DNA of 64,000 bases from Antarcticibacterium sp. 1MA-6-2 (GTDB taxonomy: Bacteria > Bacteroidota > Bacteroidia > Flavobacteriales > Flavobacteriaceae): positions 3,472,001-3,536,000 of the forward strand of contig NZ_CP091036.1 in NCBI RefSeq assembly GCF_021535135.1, read 5' to 3'. A program made the position numbers and the translations under genes. Shown piece by piece: positions 40,033-51,900 of the stretch (positions are counted from its first letter, which is position 1; the number at the start of each line of letters is the position of its first letter). Below the pieces are notes generated by a model that made no database searches, was not told the origin of the DNA, and saw only the letters and a list, made by a program, of their open reading frames with translations.

Positions 40033-41730
40033 ATGGGTCTACAATTAAAAATACAGAAAATACTGGCCCTGGGGCTGTTTATCTTGGGATTTGCTTTTCA
40101 ATCCCCAGGGCAGGAAACTTTTAAAAATCCCATCCTGGCGGGCTGGTATCCAGATCCTGCGATTACTGATGATGGCATGGGTAACTTTTATATGGTTCAT
40201 TCTACTTTTGCTTTTTATCCCGGAATATCTGTTTTTCACAGTACAGATCTTGTAAACTGGAAACAAATAGGCAATGTCATTGACAGGCCCGATCAAATTG
40301 ATCTTGAAGGTTTTGGAGTATCAAGAGCTATTTTTGCTCCTGATATTAGTTTTGATGAGGGAACCTTCTATGTTACCTGTACAGTTGTAGACGGTAAAGG
40401 TAATTTTGTGGTCACAGCCAAAGATCCTGCAGGCCCGTGGAGCGATCCCGTTTGGTTGCCGGAAGTGCAGGGAATTGACCCCGGACTATTCTTTGACGTT
40501 GAAAAATCCTATATAGTCTATAACGGAGATGCTCCCGATAATAAACCTTTATATGACGGCCATCGTACGATAAGAATGTTTGAATTTGATAAACAAAACC
40601 TTGAAACTGTGGGAGAGAATCGTATCCTGGTAAACGGTGGGGTTGATATTTCTACAAAACCTGTATGGGCAGAAGGTCCACGGATTTATAAGCTTAATGG
40701 ATATTATTACCTGATGACTGCAGAGGGTGGAACTGCCATTAATCATTCAGAAATGATTTACAGGAACCGTGATATAGATGATGAATTTATTCCATTTAAA
40801 GAAAATCCTATTTTGACACAAAGGCATCTGGATCCAGATAGGGAAGATCCTGTCACCTCTGCGGGGCATGCAGATATTATTCAGCATCCAAATGGAGATT
40901 GGTATGGTGTTTTTCTTGCTGTACGCCCTTACGAAGGAGATTTTTATAATACCTGCAGGGAAACCTTTTTAACTCCGGTGAAATGGGAAAATGACTGGCC
41001 AATTTTTGATTTGGGAGGAGAGGAAATCCAATATGAATACCCACTCCCGGAAGGAACTAAAATTAATAAGGATCTTTTTCCGCTCAATGGAAATTTTCAA
41101 TTTAAAAAGGATTTTGAAAATAAGAAGCTTGATCTTCACTGGCTGTTCCTGCGTAATCCAAAAGAAGATTGGTATAGCTTAAAGGACAGGGAGGGATATC
41201 TCGTGATGAAAACAAGAGCCGAGACAGTTTCAGGTACTGCCAATCCCAGTTTCTTATCCCACAGGCAGCAACATTTAAAAGGTGAAGCAGCTGTTTCACT
41301 GAATTTTGATACTAAAAAGGAAAATGAAAAAGCAGGATTAATAGCTTTTCAAAATGAAGCCCATTTTTATTTTATAGCAAAATCCTATGAGGGAAATTCT
41401 CCTGTTGTTCAGCTTTTCAAAGGTGCTGAAAATGGTGAGGAGTTGCTGGCAAGTCAAAAGCTTCCAGCTTCGGGTGAAGCAATAGAATTTAAAGTGGAAT
41501 TTGATGAAGATGTTTATAGATTTTTCTATAAAACAGGATCAGAATGGAAGAACCTGGGAGGAGAACTCGATGGCAAATATTTAAGTACAAAAGTTGCAGG
41601 TGGCTTTGTAGGAAATAATTTAGGGATGTATACTACTTCCAATGAAGAAGAATCAAAAAATAAAGCAGCTTTTGACTGGTTTAGTTATTTGGGAGATGAT
41701 GAAGTATATCAAAAAGAACAGGGCAATTAA
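40033..41730 (+). CDS. GH43 beta-xylosidase/arabinofuranosidase, two-domain
   Basis: Exported glycoside hydrolase family 43 enzyme of 565 residues. Signal peptide to about residue 26 (FQSPGQ). The five-bladed propeller carries the general-base Asp in AGWYPDPAI, the pKa-modulating Asp in GIDPGLFFD, and the acid Glu in WAEGPRIYKLNGYYYLM. SAGHADIIQHPNGDWYGVFLAVRPY is a further family mark. The C-terminal 200 residues are a beta-sandwich (GH43_C2/concanavalin-like: LHWLFLRNP, GLIAFQNEAHFYF), as in beta-1,4-xylosidases. It begins 20 bases after the corrected stop of the phosphatase gene. Likely role is trimming xylan or arabinoxylan oligosaccharides in the periplasm. Confidence 0.92.
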   Translation: MGLQLKIQKILALGLFILGFAFQSPGQETFKNPILAGWYPDPAITDDGMGNFYMVHSTFAFYPGISVFHSTDLVNWKQIGNVIDRPDQIDLEGFGVSRAIFAPDISFDEGTFYVTCTVVDGKGNFVVTAKDPAGPWSDPVWLPEVQGIDPGLFFDVEKSYIVYNGDAPDNKPLYDGHRTIRMFEFDKQNLETVGENRILVNGGVDISTKPVWAEGPRIYKLNGYYYLMTAEGGTAINHSEMIYRNRDIDDEFIPFKENPILTQRHLDPDREDPVTSAGHADIIQHPNGDWYGVFLAVRPYEGDFYNTCRETFLTPVKWENDWPIFDLGGEEIQYEYPLPEGTKINKDLFPLNGNFQFKKDFENKKLDLHWLFLRNPKEDWYSLKDREGYLVMKTRAETVSGTANPSFLSHRQQHLKGEAAVSLNFDTKKENEKAGLIAFQNEAHFYFIAKSYEGNSPVVQLFKGAENGEELLASQKLPASGEAIEFKVEFDEDVYRFFYKTGSEWKNLGGELDGKYLSTKVAGGFVGNNLGMYTTSNEEESKNKAAFDWFSYLGDDEVYQKEQGN

Positions 41731-41827
41731 TATTCAGCTTTCCTGTTTTTAGAAACCCAGAATAAGGATATAAAGGAAAAATTCTATTTTCTAAGTTCTT
41801 AGAATTTTTGAAATTAAAGTAGATCAT

Positions 41828-42679
41828 ATGGACATTAAAGATATTTCGGGGACTACCAGCCTAAGTAATGGTGTAAATATGCTTAGGTTCTTGGGCTGGG
41901 AGTTTATAAAGCGAGAGAAGGCCGGGAGGTGATCGATGCGGTGCAACATGCTCTGGATGCAGGCTATAGGCATATAGATACGGCCAGTTTTTATGGAAAT
42001 GAAAATGGTGTTGGGGAAGCTGTTAAAACTTCAGGTATACCAAGGGAAGAGGTTTTTGTCACTACAAAGGTTTGGAACGATGATCAGGGGTTTGATTCCA
42101 CTCTTAAAGCATTTGATAAATCTCTGGCTGAGCTTAAAATGGATTATTTGGATCTATACCTGATACACTGGCTATGTGCCTGGTAAATATCTCGAAACCT
42201 GGAAGGCTCTTGAAGAACTCTACTCACAGGGAAGGATTAGAGCCATAGGAGTTTCCAATTTTCTTGAACATCATTTAGAAGATGTTATAAATAATTCCGA
42301 AATAACACCCATGGTCCTGCAAAACGAATTTCATCCCAGGCTTGTGCAGCAGTCGTTACTGGATTACTGTAAAAAAAGGAATATACAATATGAGTCCTGG
42401 TCACCTTTAATGAGAGGAGAGGTTTTTAATTTGGATCTTCTTAAAGAACTGGCAGAGAAATATAATAAGTCCATTGCGCAAGTAGTCATACGGTGGAATC
42501 TTCAAAAAGGAGTGGTTACCATTCCAAAAAGCGTACACCGGGACAGGATCTTTGAAAATGCAGATGTTTTTAATTTTAAAATTTCCAAAGAAGATATTCA
42601 GCAAATAGATGCTCTGGACAGGGAATACCGAACAGGAGCAAATCCCGATGATTTTATGCGACATTTTGGAAGTAAATAA
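41828..42679 (+). CDS. Aldo/keto reductase, two frameshifts
   Basis: NADPH-dependent aldo/keto reductase, 282 residues after repair. It starts at ATG 41828. Catalytic Asp and Tyr lie in HIDTASFYGNENG, Lys in VFVTTKVWND and His in LDLYLIHW. RAIGVSNF and VVTIPKSVH complete the cofactor site. The frame is broken at 41882-41887 (CTTAGG, +2; GCCGGT gives NMPVLGLGVY) and 42172-42176 (CTATG, +1; GCCGGT gives IHWPVPGKY). Both corrections restore the near-invariant prolines of the family, and the total minus three is 283 codons. It probably reduces a sugar or keto-sugar aldehyde; substrate unknown. Confidence 0.9.
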
Positions 42680-42855
42680 TTTACCCAAGCAGAAAATGTA
42701 ATACTCTTTAGTAGACACTGATTCTCTTTTTCCGGCCTCCTATAAATTTTAAAGAAACAGATTCCTTCTGAAGTTCTGTGCCTGGTAATTTAAAAAGGTT
42801 CATTTGGGACAGGAATCAATACTTACTATTCCTGAAGCTTAACGGATGTCTATAT

Positions 42856-45060
42856 TTACAGAAGAATGGGTTGCAGCTCAAGTTCTTCTGCTTCAGCTTT
42901 ACCTTCTTTTATTTTATAGAAGGTGTTTAACTCCAGGTTTGTAAATACTTGTAGGTTATTGCTTCCGGCCCACAAGATTTTTATCTCACTAATTTTTGAT
43001 GCCTTACCTAATCCTATTTGGGCCCTTAGGGTGGAAGATCCAAAACTTCCGCCTGAACTAATGGTATGAAAGATAGAACGTTTTAATCCTTCCTCCATAA
43101 CGGTCACTTCGATCTTACTTCCTATAGCAGCCCTATTTGCCTGTGTTCCCACCAGTTTTAAGCTTATCCAGTTATTCTCATCCTGATAAGGATTAAGGTA
43201 AAGAGAATTGAAAAAGATATCGCCTTCATAAGCTCCTCCCATAACTACATGGATATCCTGGTCTCCATCATTATCAATATCAGAAAATGATACCGCATGT
43301 CCTTTTTGTATATGTCCAAACCCTCCCGCGGTGGTCACATCCTGAAACTTATCTCCCGAATCGTTTCGAAATACCCTGTTGGGAATTATGGATTCAAAAC
43401 TTACCTCTCCTGTACTCAGGTAAATATCGGGATACCCATCATTGTCCAGATCCCCATAATTAGCTCCCATGGCGTAGCCTATTTTATTCAATCCAACTTC
43501 AGCAGAAACATCTTTAAAAGTGCCTTTATTATTTTGATAAAGACGCATAGTCTCTGCCTTATTCGGTTGTCCTAAGTATTCTTTCACAATATCGGGAACT
43601 ATGGTGTAAATGTTACTTCTTTTATAGCTTACCACAAAAATATCCGTCCATCCATCATTATTATAGTCAAAAGACCAGGTGGGGAAACTTGAGATTTTTT
43701 CACCTAAACCAAAAACAGCACCTGCTTCTTCGAAGCTTAATTTTCCGGTTTCATAAATGCCTTTATTTATAAAAAGTAAATTTTTGCTCGTGGGGTGAAG
43801 TGTAGAGACATAAATATCCATCCATCCGTCATTGTTATAGTCTCCACTGGTTACTCCCTTAACATAGAAAAATTCATTTTCATTACTCACAGTGAGCTTT
43901 GCCTGGGCAGTTAAGTTAGAAAACGTGCCATTTCCGTTATTCCTATAAAATTCAGAAGGGTGAATATTTCCTTCTTCAGATTCATTTCCTATAAATAAAT
44001 CAACCCATCCATCATTGTCAAAGTCTGCCCAGGTTGCGGTTTGAGTTGGGTGAAAAGACAGCAATCCTGCTTCTATAGTAACATCGGTAAAAGTGTTGTC
44101 TCCATTATTTTTTAGCAGGGAATTAGGATGTTTTCCAAGAGTTCCCATCCATGCACCCCGTAAGATAAAAACATCCAGAAATCCATCATTATTATAGTCT
44201 GCCTGCACCATATTTAAACCACCTGCAACTTCTTCCAGGCCTGCTGATCCTGTTTTTTCTATAAAACCTCCCTGTCCATCATTAATAAAAAATCTGAGTT
44301 CTCCAGATAGAAACCAACTGGATACCAGCACGTCTAAAAGATTGTCATTATTAAAATCTTCAACTATACTCCCTCCCGAAAGATCATTTACATTTAATCC
44401 TAATTTGGGAGCAATATCTTTAAACTTCTTTAACGGGTATTCCGATTCAAAAACACTTTCGGGAATTAGATAGTTTTCCGGGACACCTTCGGGATACTCC
44501 CCTAAAGTCATATAAGCGATATTTAAAAGCCAGCGACTGTTATCATCGTGTAGATCCTGTTTTAAGAATTGCTCAAATAGCTTTATTGCTTTTCCTGAAC
44601 CTTCCGGAGCCTGGTGAAAGCCTTCGGAATCTATAGGTATAATACAGGAGGCGGAAGCATTGTGGTGATGTATACAGTTTTGTTGCTCTCCCAAACGCAT
44701 ATAGGCAAGTGCCAGTAAGGGTCCAATCTTTTCTTCCTCAAAGGATTCCAGCTTATAACGTAATCTGCCGTTGTTACTTTCTTCCCACAGTCTTTCGAGT
44801 ATAACAATAGCTTCTTTAGTTTTGCCCGCGTAAAGTAGTGCATCTGCTTTTTTGAGATTGAAGCGTTCTTTCTCATTGGAAGGAGCTACTTTAGATAAAC
44901 TATCAAAATAGGCAATTCGCAGGGTAGATGCATAAATATTTTCAGGAATATCAAATTGTTCCTCAGTGGTTTTTCTAATTATTTCAGGCATTGTGGGCTC
45001 GTCGTCACAGGAGACAAGGCTTAAAAATAAAAAACATAAAATCCCTGTTACGTATTTCAT
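42856..45060 (-). CDS. FG-GAP/ASPIC-UnbV (CRTAC-like) lipoprotein 1
   Basis: A 734-residue lipoprotein (lipobox LVSC) in the CRTAC1/ASPIC family. Residues 25-200 are helical and TPR-like (LKKADALLYAGKTKEAIVILERL). Beyond is an integrin-type seven-bladed propeller of FG-GAP/VCBS repeats with calcium loops such as DFNNDNLLDV, DYNNDGFLDVF and DIDNDGDQDIH. The C-terminal ASPIC/UnbV domain ends with the rule-breaking IKILWAGSNNLQVFTNL. Family members are frequent beside SusC/SusD genes in Bacteroidota and are thought to bind glycans or partner proteins at the surface. It is divergent from a second family member. The frame is intact. Confidence 0.88.
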   Translation of the reverse strand: MKYVTGILCFLFLSLVSCDDEPTMPEIIRKTTEEQFDIPENIYASTLRIAYFDSLSKVAPSNEKERFNLKKADALLYAGKTKEAIVILERLWEESNNGRLRYKLESFEEEKIGPLLALAYMRLGEQQNCIHHHNASASCIIPIDSEGFHQAPEGSGKAIKLFEQFLKQDLHDDNSRWLLNIAYMTLGEYPEGVPENYLIPESVFESEYPLKKFKDIAPKLGLNVNDLSGGSIVEDFNNDNLLDVLVSSWFLSGELRFFINDGQGGFIEKTGSAGLEEVAGGLNMVQADYNNDGFLDVFILRGAWMGTLGKHPNSLLKNNGDNTFTDVTIEAGLLSFHPTQTATWADFDNDGWVDLFIGNESEEGNIHPSEFYRNNGNGTFSNLTAQAKLTVSNENEFFYVKGVTSGDYNNDGWMDIYVSTLHPTSKNLLFINKGIYETGKLSFEEAGAVFGLGEKISSFPTWSFDYNNDGWTDIFVVSYKRSNIYTIVPDIVKEYLGQPNKAETMRLYQNNKGTFKDVSAEVGLNKIGYAMGANYGDLDNDGYPDIYLSTGEVSFESIIPNRVFRNDSGDKFQDVTTAGGFGHIQKGHAVSFSDIDNDGDQDIHVVMGGAYEGDIFFNSLYLNPYQDENNWISLKLVGTQANRAAIGSKIEVTVMEEGLKRSIFHTISSGGSFGSSTLRAQIGLGKASKISEIKILWAGSNNLQVFTNLELNTFYKIKEGKAEAEELELQPILL

Positions 45061-45454
45061 ATTATGTAATTTAATCTTCTCTGGTCTTTCAATAAAAAAA
45101 TAAATTTGAAATCACCGGGCGCAACAAAGATATATGAGAAAAGGATTCTTTATAAATTTATCCTCAAGCTTTCAGGATATTAAGAAAAGTAAGAAAGGTT
45201 CCGATTAATAGGATAGGATTTAGCCGCGGAGTTTGGAAATATAGCCAAAAGAGGGAGTTGTAAAAAATGGTTTTTCAAATAACCAATTATAAAATTAGCC
45301 TCTATTAGCCATATAATGACCTTCGATCCTTTACTAAAAAGTTGCTGCTTACCGTAATACCCACTGAATAAATTTATAATTTAGCTCCATAAACTTAGGA
45401 AAAATTTACTTTATCTCCCTTAGTATGAACGATATTTCAACCATAAAACTATAT
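45061..45454. other. Divergent promoter region of the two ASPIC genes
   Basis: A 394-base non-coding region between two outward-facing FG-GAP/ASPIC genes. It must hold both promoters. I see no exact TAnnTTTG box; TTTACTTTATC near 45405-45415 is a partial match for the rightward gene. The LacI-type operator found further right does not occur here. Confidence 0.35.
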
Positions 45455-48400
45455 ATGAGGATCTTTTTTAAGATAATAACAATTACCATTTTCGTGGTGT
45501 TAGGCGGGTGTAAGAAAGAGGAGACTGGTGAGCTAGCTCAATCTTCAGAAACCACCATCTTTAGACCTATTTTTTCGACAAGTTCCGCAATCGATTTCAG
45601 TAATAATTTAACCGAAAATGATTCGCTTAATTATTTCACCTATTCCTATATCTATATGGGAGGAGGTGTCGCTGCTGGTGATTTTAATAATGATGGTTTA
45701 CAGGATCTGTATTTTACAGGAAATCAGGTGCCAAATAAGCTTTATCTCAACAAGGGAAATCTTGTTTTTGAAGATGTAACTGAGGCTGCGGGAGTTTCCG
45801 GAGACGATAGATGGTATACCGGGGTAACGACGGCCGATGTAAATGGAGATGGTTTCCTTGATATATATCTTTCTGTAGGAGGAAAGTTCGGGCCAAAGAA
45901 TAACCAGCTTTTCATTAATAACGGAGATGGTACTTTTGAGGAAAGGGCTAAAGAATATGGATTGGATGATCCAGGTAATAGCGTGCAGGCTACCTTTTTT
46001 GATTATGATAAAGATGGAGATCTTGATGTGTACATTGCCAATTATCCTCCTACAAGATTTGATTCACCCAATTTTATCTACGAATTTAAAATGAAAAATG
46101 TAAGTGATCTGGAATCTGATCATTTATTGCGAAACGATAGAGGGAAGTTTACAGATGTTACTAACGAAGCGGGAGTACGAAGCTTTGGGCTTTCCCTATC
46201 TGCAACCGTTGCCGATCTAAATAACGACACCTGGCCTGATATTTATATTTCGAACGACTTTAGCTCTCCTGATTTCTTGTATATGAACAATGGAGATGGT
46301 TCTTTTCGGGAGGTTGTAAAGGAAGCAACCTCACATACCGCATTTTTTGGTATGGGTGTGGATATCGCTGATTATAACAATGATGGGAATCTGGATATTT
46401 ACCAGGTAGATATGTCTGCCAAGAAGAACAGAAGGAAAAAAGCCAACATGGCAAGTATGAACCCGGAATTGTTCTGGAGCACAGTTGATGCTTACTTTCA
46501 TTACCAGTATATGCAAAATGTACTTCAAACCAACACAGGTGTTTTTGAGGATGAAAATCCTTTTTTTGCTGATTTTTCCCGTATAATGGGAGCTTCTTCT
46601 ACAGATTGGAGTTGGGGGCCTTTGTTTGCAGATTTTGACAATGATGGTCTTAAAGATCTATTTGTAACCAATGGTACCAGAAGAGAGATTAATAATAACG
46701 ATTACTTCAATAATCTAAAGGATACCAGGATGGTAGAAGAAAACCAACTGGAAAAAAGTCTTAACATTCCTTCTGAAAAAATTGATAATTTCATGTTCAG
46801 GAATAACGGAGATTTATCCTTTGAAATAGCAAATAAAAAATGGGGAATAGAATATGAAGGCTGGTCTAATGGGGTAGTTTATGCAGATCTGGATAATGAC
46901 GGCGATTTGGAAATTGTCACTAATAACATTGATGACAGGGCCTCACTTTTTGAAAATACCAGTTCAGAAAAAAATAATTTCGTGCAGATAGAATTTGAAG
47001 GTAATGAGCAGAATGTTTTTGGTTTGGGAACAAGAGCTTATGTAAAGACAAATGAAATGGAACAAATGCAGGAACTTACCCTTACACGAGGATTTCAGTC
47101 ATCTGTTGCTCCTCAACTGCACTTTGGTTTGGCACAAAATGAGCTTATTGACGAAATTAGAATAGTATGGCCAGATGGTAAAGCTGAAATTTTAAATGAC
47201 GTTAAAGCCAATCAAAGATTAACTTTTAGTTATACAAACGCAGCTGAAATAATGGAGGAGGTGCTTTCTAAACCTGAACCCTTGTTTACAGCTATAAACG
47301 ATACTATTTCTTTCCCGCGTCACTAAGCATATAGAAAATGAATACGACGATTTTAAAGAAGAAATTCTTCTGCCTCATCGTACCTCTACATTTGGTCCCG
47401 GTGCTGCAGTGGGTGATTTAAATGGAGATGGTAAGGATGATTTCTTTATAGGAGCAGCATCTAACTATGAAGCTTATGTTTACTTCCAGACTGCAACAGG
47501 ATTTGAAAAGCAGCAAAGCACAGCCTTTCAACAGGACAAAAAGTTTGAAGACTTAGGTGCCTTAATTTTTGATGCAAATGGGGATGGGCACAATGACATC
47601 TATGTAGTTAGTGGAGGAAACGAATTTGCTCCTGATTCTGAATATCTGCAAGACAGGTTGTACCTAAATGATACTAAGGGTAATTTTCAAAAAGATGAGT
47701 CAGCACTGCCGGAAATGCGCACCAGTGGTTCCAGAGTTTATGAGGCCGATTTTGATAAGGATGGAAAAAAGATCTATTGGTATTAGGACGCCTGGTTCCC
47801 GGAAATTATCCTATACCTGCAAAATCTTATATCCTGAAGAACATAGGAGGAAATGGCAAAGCAAAGTACCGGGATATCACCAAAAATATAGCCCCGGAAT
47901 TTCAGTCACTGGGAATGGCCACCAGTGCCGAGATCGTAGATATTGATAATGATGGATGGGAGGATATTGTGGTTGTAGGAGAATGGATGCCCATAAGAGT
48001 TTTTAAAAATTCAGAAAAAGGTTTTAAAGAAATTACAGAAGACCTGGGCTTAGCCGATACTACCTGCTGGTGGTGGAGTATTAAAACAGGGGATTTCGAT
48101 GGTGACGGGGACCAGGATTTTCTCGTGGGAAATTTGGGCCGTAATTACAAATACACGGCCAATGAAGAAGAAACCTTTGATATCTACTTCAATGATTTTG
48201 ATGAGAATAATAAACAGGACATCGTGCTAAGTTATTATAACGAGGGAGAAAAATTTCCTTTACGGGGAAGAGAGTGTTCTTCGCAACAAATGCCAGGGAT
48301 AAAGAACAAATTTCCCGATTATCAATCATTTTCAACTGCCACGCTGGAGGATGTTTATACTGAAAAAAGCCTTGAGAACTCTCTTCATTACCAGGTGAAA

Positions 48401-48790
48401 TCCTTCGCCAGTGTTTATCTGGAAAACCGGAACGGAAAATTTATTAGGCATGAACTACCTCCTGCTGCGCAGGTCTCTTCCATAAATCAAATTCTCGTTG
48501 ATGATTACAATGGGGACGGAAATCTGGATGCATTAATTGCCGGAAACCTCTTCTGGTCAGAAGTGGAGACCACACGTAATGATGCGGGCTATGGGATGTT
48601 TTTGAAAGGAAATGGAAAGGGTGGCTTTAAAGAGACAGGTGCTTCACAAAGTGGTTTTTTCGTGCCGGGAGATGTAAAAGATCTTTTATCCCTGACTTTC
48701 AATGGCCGGGAAATTATAGTGCCCGTGAAGAACAATGACCGCTTACAATTCATCGGGGTGAACTCTTCCAACTTATCAGAACTTCAATAA
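45455..48790 (+). CDS. FG-GAP/ASPIC-UnbV lipoprotein 2, two frameshifts
   Basis: Large CRTAC-type lipoprotein, about 1111 residues after repair. I use ATG 45455 since it opens a signal with lipobox VLGGC. It holds two propeller sets of FG-GAP/VCBS repeats (DFNNDGLQDLYF, DVNGDGFLDIYL, DLDNDGDLEIVT, DLNGDGKDDFF, DFDGDGDQDFLVG) and a mid-protein ASPIC/UnbV segment (IRIVWPDGKAEIL). The frame shifts +1 at 47323-47327 (aCTAAGc; ACCGGC gives RHRHIENEY) and -1 at about 47766-47771 in an A run (seven As would give GKKDLLVLG). Net change zero; the total is a multiple of three. It precedes SusC3 and probably acts with it at the cell surface. Confidence 0.88.
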
Positions 48791-48857
48791 GATACGGAAA
48801 ATAATAGGGATTTAAGGGTAATCCTTTTGGGATTATAAGGCCTCATTAATATTTTAT

Positions 48858-48871
48858 CGAAACCGATTGCG
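48858..48871 (+). promoter_or_regulatory. LacI/PurR-type operator over the -33 element of SusC3
   Basis: CGAAACCGATTGCG fits the palindromic frame CGNAANCGNTTNCG characteristic of LacI-family operators (compare the PurR box). Its ATTG at 48866-48869 is exactly 20 bases upstream of TACATTTA at 48890-48897, a seven-of-eight match to the Bacteroidota -7 box. The site therefore covers the -33 element and a bound repressor would block the promoter. Related sites occur at 56047, 58360 and 60003. Confidence 0.6.
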
Positions 48872-48889
48872 TAATGGAAATGTTTTTTA

Positions 48890-48897
48890 TACATTTA
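48890..48897 (+). promoter_or_regulatory. Candidate -7 box of SusC3
   Basis: TACATTTA matches TAnnTTTG at seven of eight positions and is spaced 20 bases from an ATTG inside the operator. It lies 27 bases upstream of the preferred start codon at 48925, which places the transcription start between the two. This argues against the in-frame ATG at 48874, which is upstream of the box. Confidence 0.5.
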
Positions 48898-48924
48898 ACC
48901 TTAACTAACAATACAATTTTTAAT

Positions 48925-51900
48925 ATGAGGGTAAATTACTTTAAGAGTAGTCTGTTTTTCCTATGCTTTATGTGTTTTGGATTCCTTTCGGCACAACAGG
49001 TTATAACTGGGACAGTTACTGATGCAAATGGGCCGCTTCCCGGAGTGAATGTGATTCTGGAAGGGACAACGGTAGGTACTACAACAGATTTTGATGGAAA
49101 TTATTCACTGCAGGTGAATGAAGATCTAGGGCCCGATTCCAGGCTTGTCTTTAGCTATATTAGCTATGAAACAAGAGAAGTGGCAATAAATGGCCGATCT
49201 GTTATTGACGTTAATATGGTTGCCAGTGCAGAGGCATTGGACGATGTTATAGTGGTAGGTTACGGTACCCAGTCAAGAGCTGAGGTTACGGGAGCTATTT
49301 CATCTATTGATGCCGATGAGATCAACAGTTTACCTGTTGCCACTGCAGAGCAGGCTTTACAGGGAAGAGCTTCTGGTGTGACTGTAATCAACTCCGGTGC
49401 TCCGGGTAACACGCTTAGCAGTAAGAATTAGAGGACTTGCCTCCCCTAATAATAATGACCCATTATATGTTATTGATGGTGTTATAGCGGGTGGACTAGG
49501 TAGTCTTAATCCAAATGATATTGAGAACATTCAGGTATTAAAAGATGCTTCTACTACTGCTGTTTACGGCTCGAGAGGAGCGAATGGAGTAGTACTGGTT
49601 ACAACAAAGTCGGGAAAAGCATCTCAAAAAGCCCAGCTAAGCCTAGACCTTTATTCAGGTGTTAATTTTAATAGTAACCGATTTGATTTATTAAACCGGG
49701 AACAGTATATACAGTACGCAAGAGAGATTACAGACACTGATCCTGAACGTCTTACCAATCCAGAATATGCTGATTTTATTGATAATGAAACCGACTGGCA
49801 GGATGAAATATTTAGAACGGGTATCTTAAAAAGTATTACCCTCGGTTTTTCAGGAGGTAATGAAAGTAGTAATTTCAGGTTTTCAGGGGGTTACCTTAAT
49901 CAGGAGGGAGCTGTTATTGAAACAGAATTTGAGAGATTTAATTTTAGATCTAATAGCAATGTAAATTTTGGAAAACTTAGCTTCGGCCAAACCTTGAATG
50001 TTTCTTTTACAGCACAAAATCCTGAACGAGCTGATGGTGGAAGGTCAATTATAGAACATGCTATTAAATCTGCACCTTACTTACAGGTTTACAATCCTGA
50101 TAACAGAGGCGGTTTCCAGGGGCCAAATTCTGCATTGGATGGTCAGGATGCTGCGAACCCTGTAAGGGTACAAACTTTAGGTAATGCTCTAAATAAAGGT
50201 CTGACTGTTTTAGGAAGTCTTTTTGCAGAATATGAAATAATCGATGGTCTTACTTTTAGGAGCCAGGCAGGTTTGGATTATTACAAATTTAATAATGATA
50301 GTTTCATACCTTCTTATAACGATGACAGCAGCGGAGCCACACATCAATCTGGTTTTGCACAGATCACCAAAAACAGTGGTACAAACCAATCTCTTACTCT
50401 TACAAATAGCCTTACCTACAAATTTGATGTTGCAGATTTACACAATTTTGAAATTTTGGCTTTAGCTGAAGATCAAAGAATTGATAGTGAAAGCCTGGAT
50501 GCAAGTAGCCAGAACCCTATTACTGATGATGTAGAAGAAGTTTCTTTAAATCAGCCTGGATTATCTTCAGCGTCTTCAGAATATAGAAGAGTAGGATTTT
50601 TAGGTCGGTTAAATTACAACTTTGACCAAAAATATCTTTTAGCGGGTTCTTATCGTAAGGATGCATCTACCCGTTTTGGTGCCAATAACCGCTGGGGTAG
50701 TTTCTGGTCTGTGGCTGCAGGATGGAATGTGGCAAAGGAGAGTTTTATGGAAGATTCAGAAATTAACAATTTAAAAATTAGAGGTAGCTGGGGTACAACC
50801 GGAAATGATCAAATAGGAAATTATCTTTATTCTTCAACATTAGTTACAAGTTTTATATACCCTTTTGGAGGCGCAGCTTTTCAGGGAACTACTGCCGAAG
50901 GACTTGCTAATCCAAACCTTAAATGGGAAGAGGTGACAATGAAAAATATTGGAGTGGATTTAGGAGTATGGAACAATGCGTTTACCCTATCCGTGGAGTA
51001 TTATATTAATCGTAGTGATGATCTTCTATTTGACTTGCCTCTTCCACCAACATTAGGTTATAATCGTCCTACAATAGCTTCTAATGTAGGATCTGTGGAG
51101 ACTAAAGGTTTTGAAGCTGACTTTGGCTATAATGATTTTGAAGGGGATTTTACCTGGTCTGCCAATCTAAATTTGGGAACCAGTAAAAATGAGGTGTTAT
51201 CAATTGGAAATTTAACTCAGGTCCAGAGTGGATTTTTCGAAAATGAGAATTTAACAAGGATCGCTCCGGGAGAAGCTTTATTTCACTTTTATGGTTTAAG
51301 AACTGATGGGATCTTCCAAAATCAGGCAGAAGTGGATGCAGTATATACTGCGAATCCCGATCAAACAGTGGTGCAACCGGGAGATATTCGATTTGTGGAC
51401 ATTAACGGAGATGGTGATATAAATGCAGCAGACAAAACAGTAATAGGAAATCCATACCCTACACTTACAATGGGACTTAATTTAAGTGCTCAATATGGTA
51501 ACTTCGACATTTCCCTGTTCATTCAGGGAGCTTATGGCCAGGATATTTATAATACCAATCTTTATGACCTTGAAGGTATGCCAAGGTTGTTTAACAGTGG
51601 AGTGGCTGTGCTGGACAGATGGACAGGAGAAGGAACGTCAAACACAATTCCAAGAGCCCTGGGTGCGCCTCAAAATCTTAATGCTTCAGATCGTTTTATA
51701 GAAGATGGTTCTTATACCAGATTGAAGAACTTGAATATTGGATATACTTTTGACGAAGCTGTATTTGGAGAATCACTTTCTAATTTGAGAATTTATTTAA
51801 GCGGTCAAAATTTGATTACGTTAACTGACTATTCAGGGTTAGATCCCGAGATTGGTGTTGATAATGTTTTACTCCAGGGTACAGGAGCTATAGGTATAGA

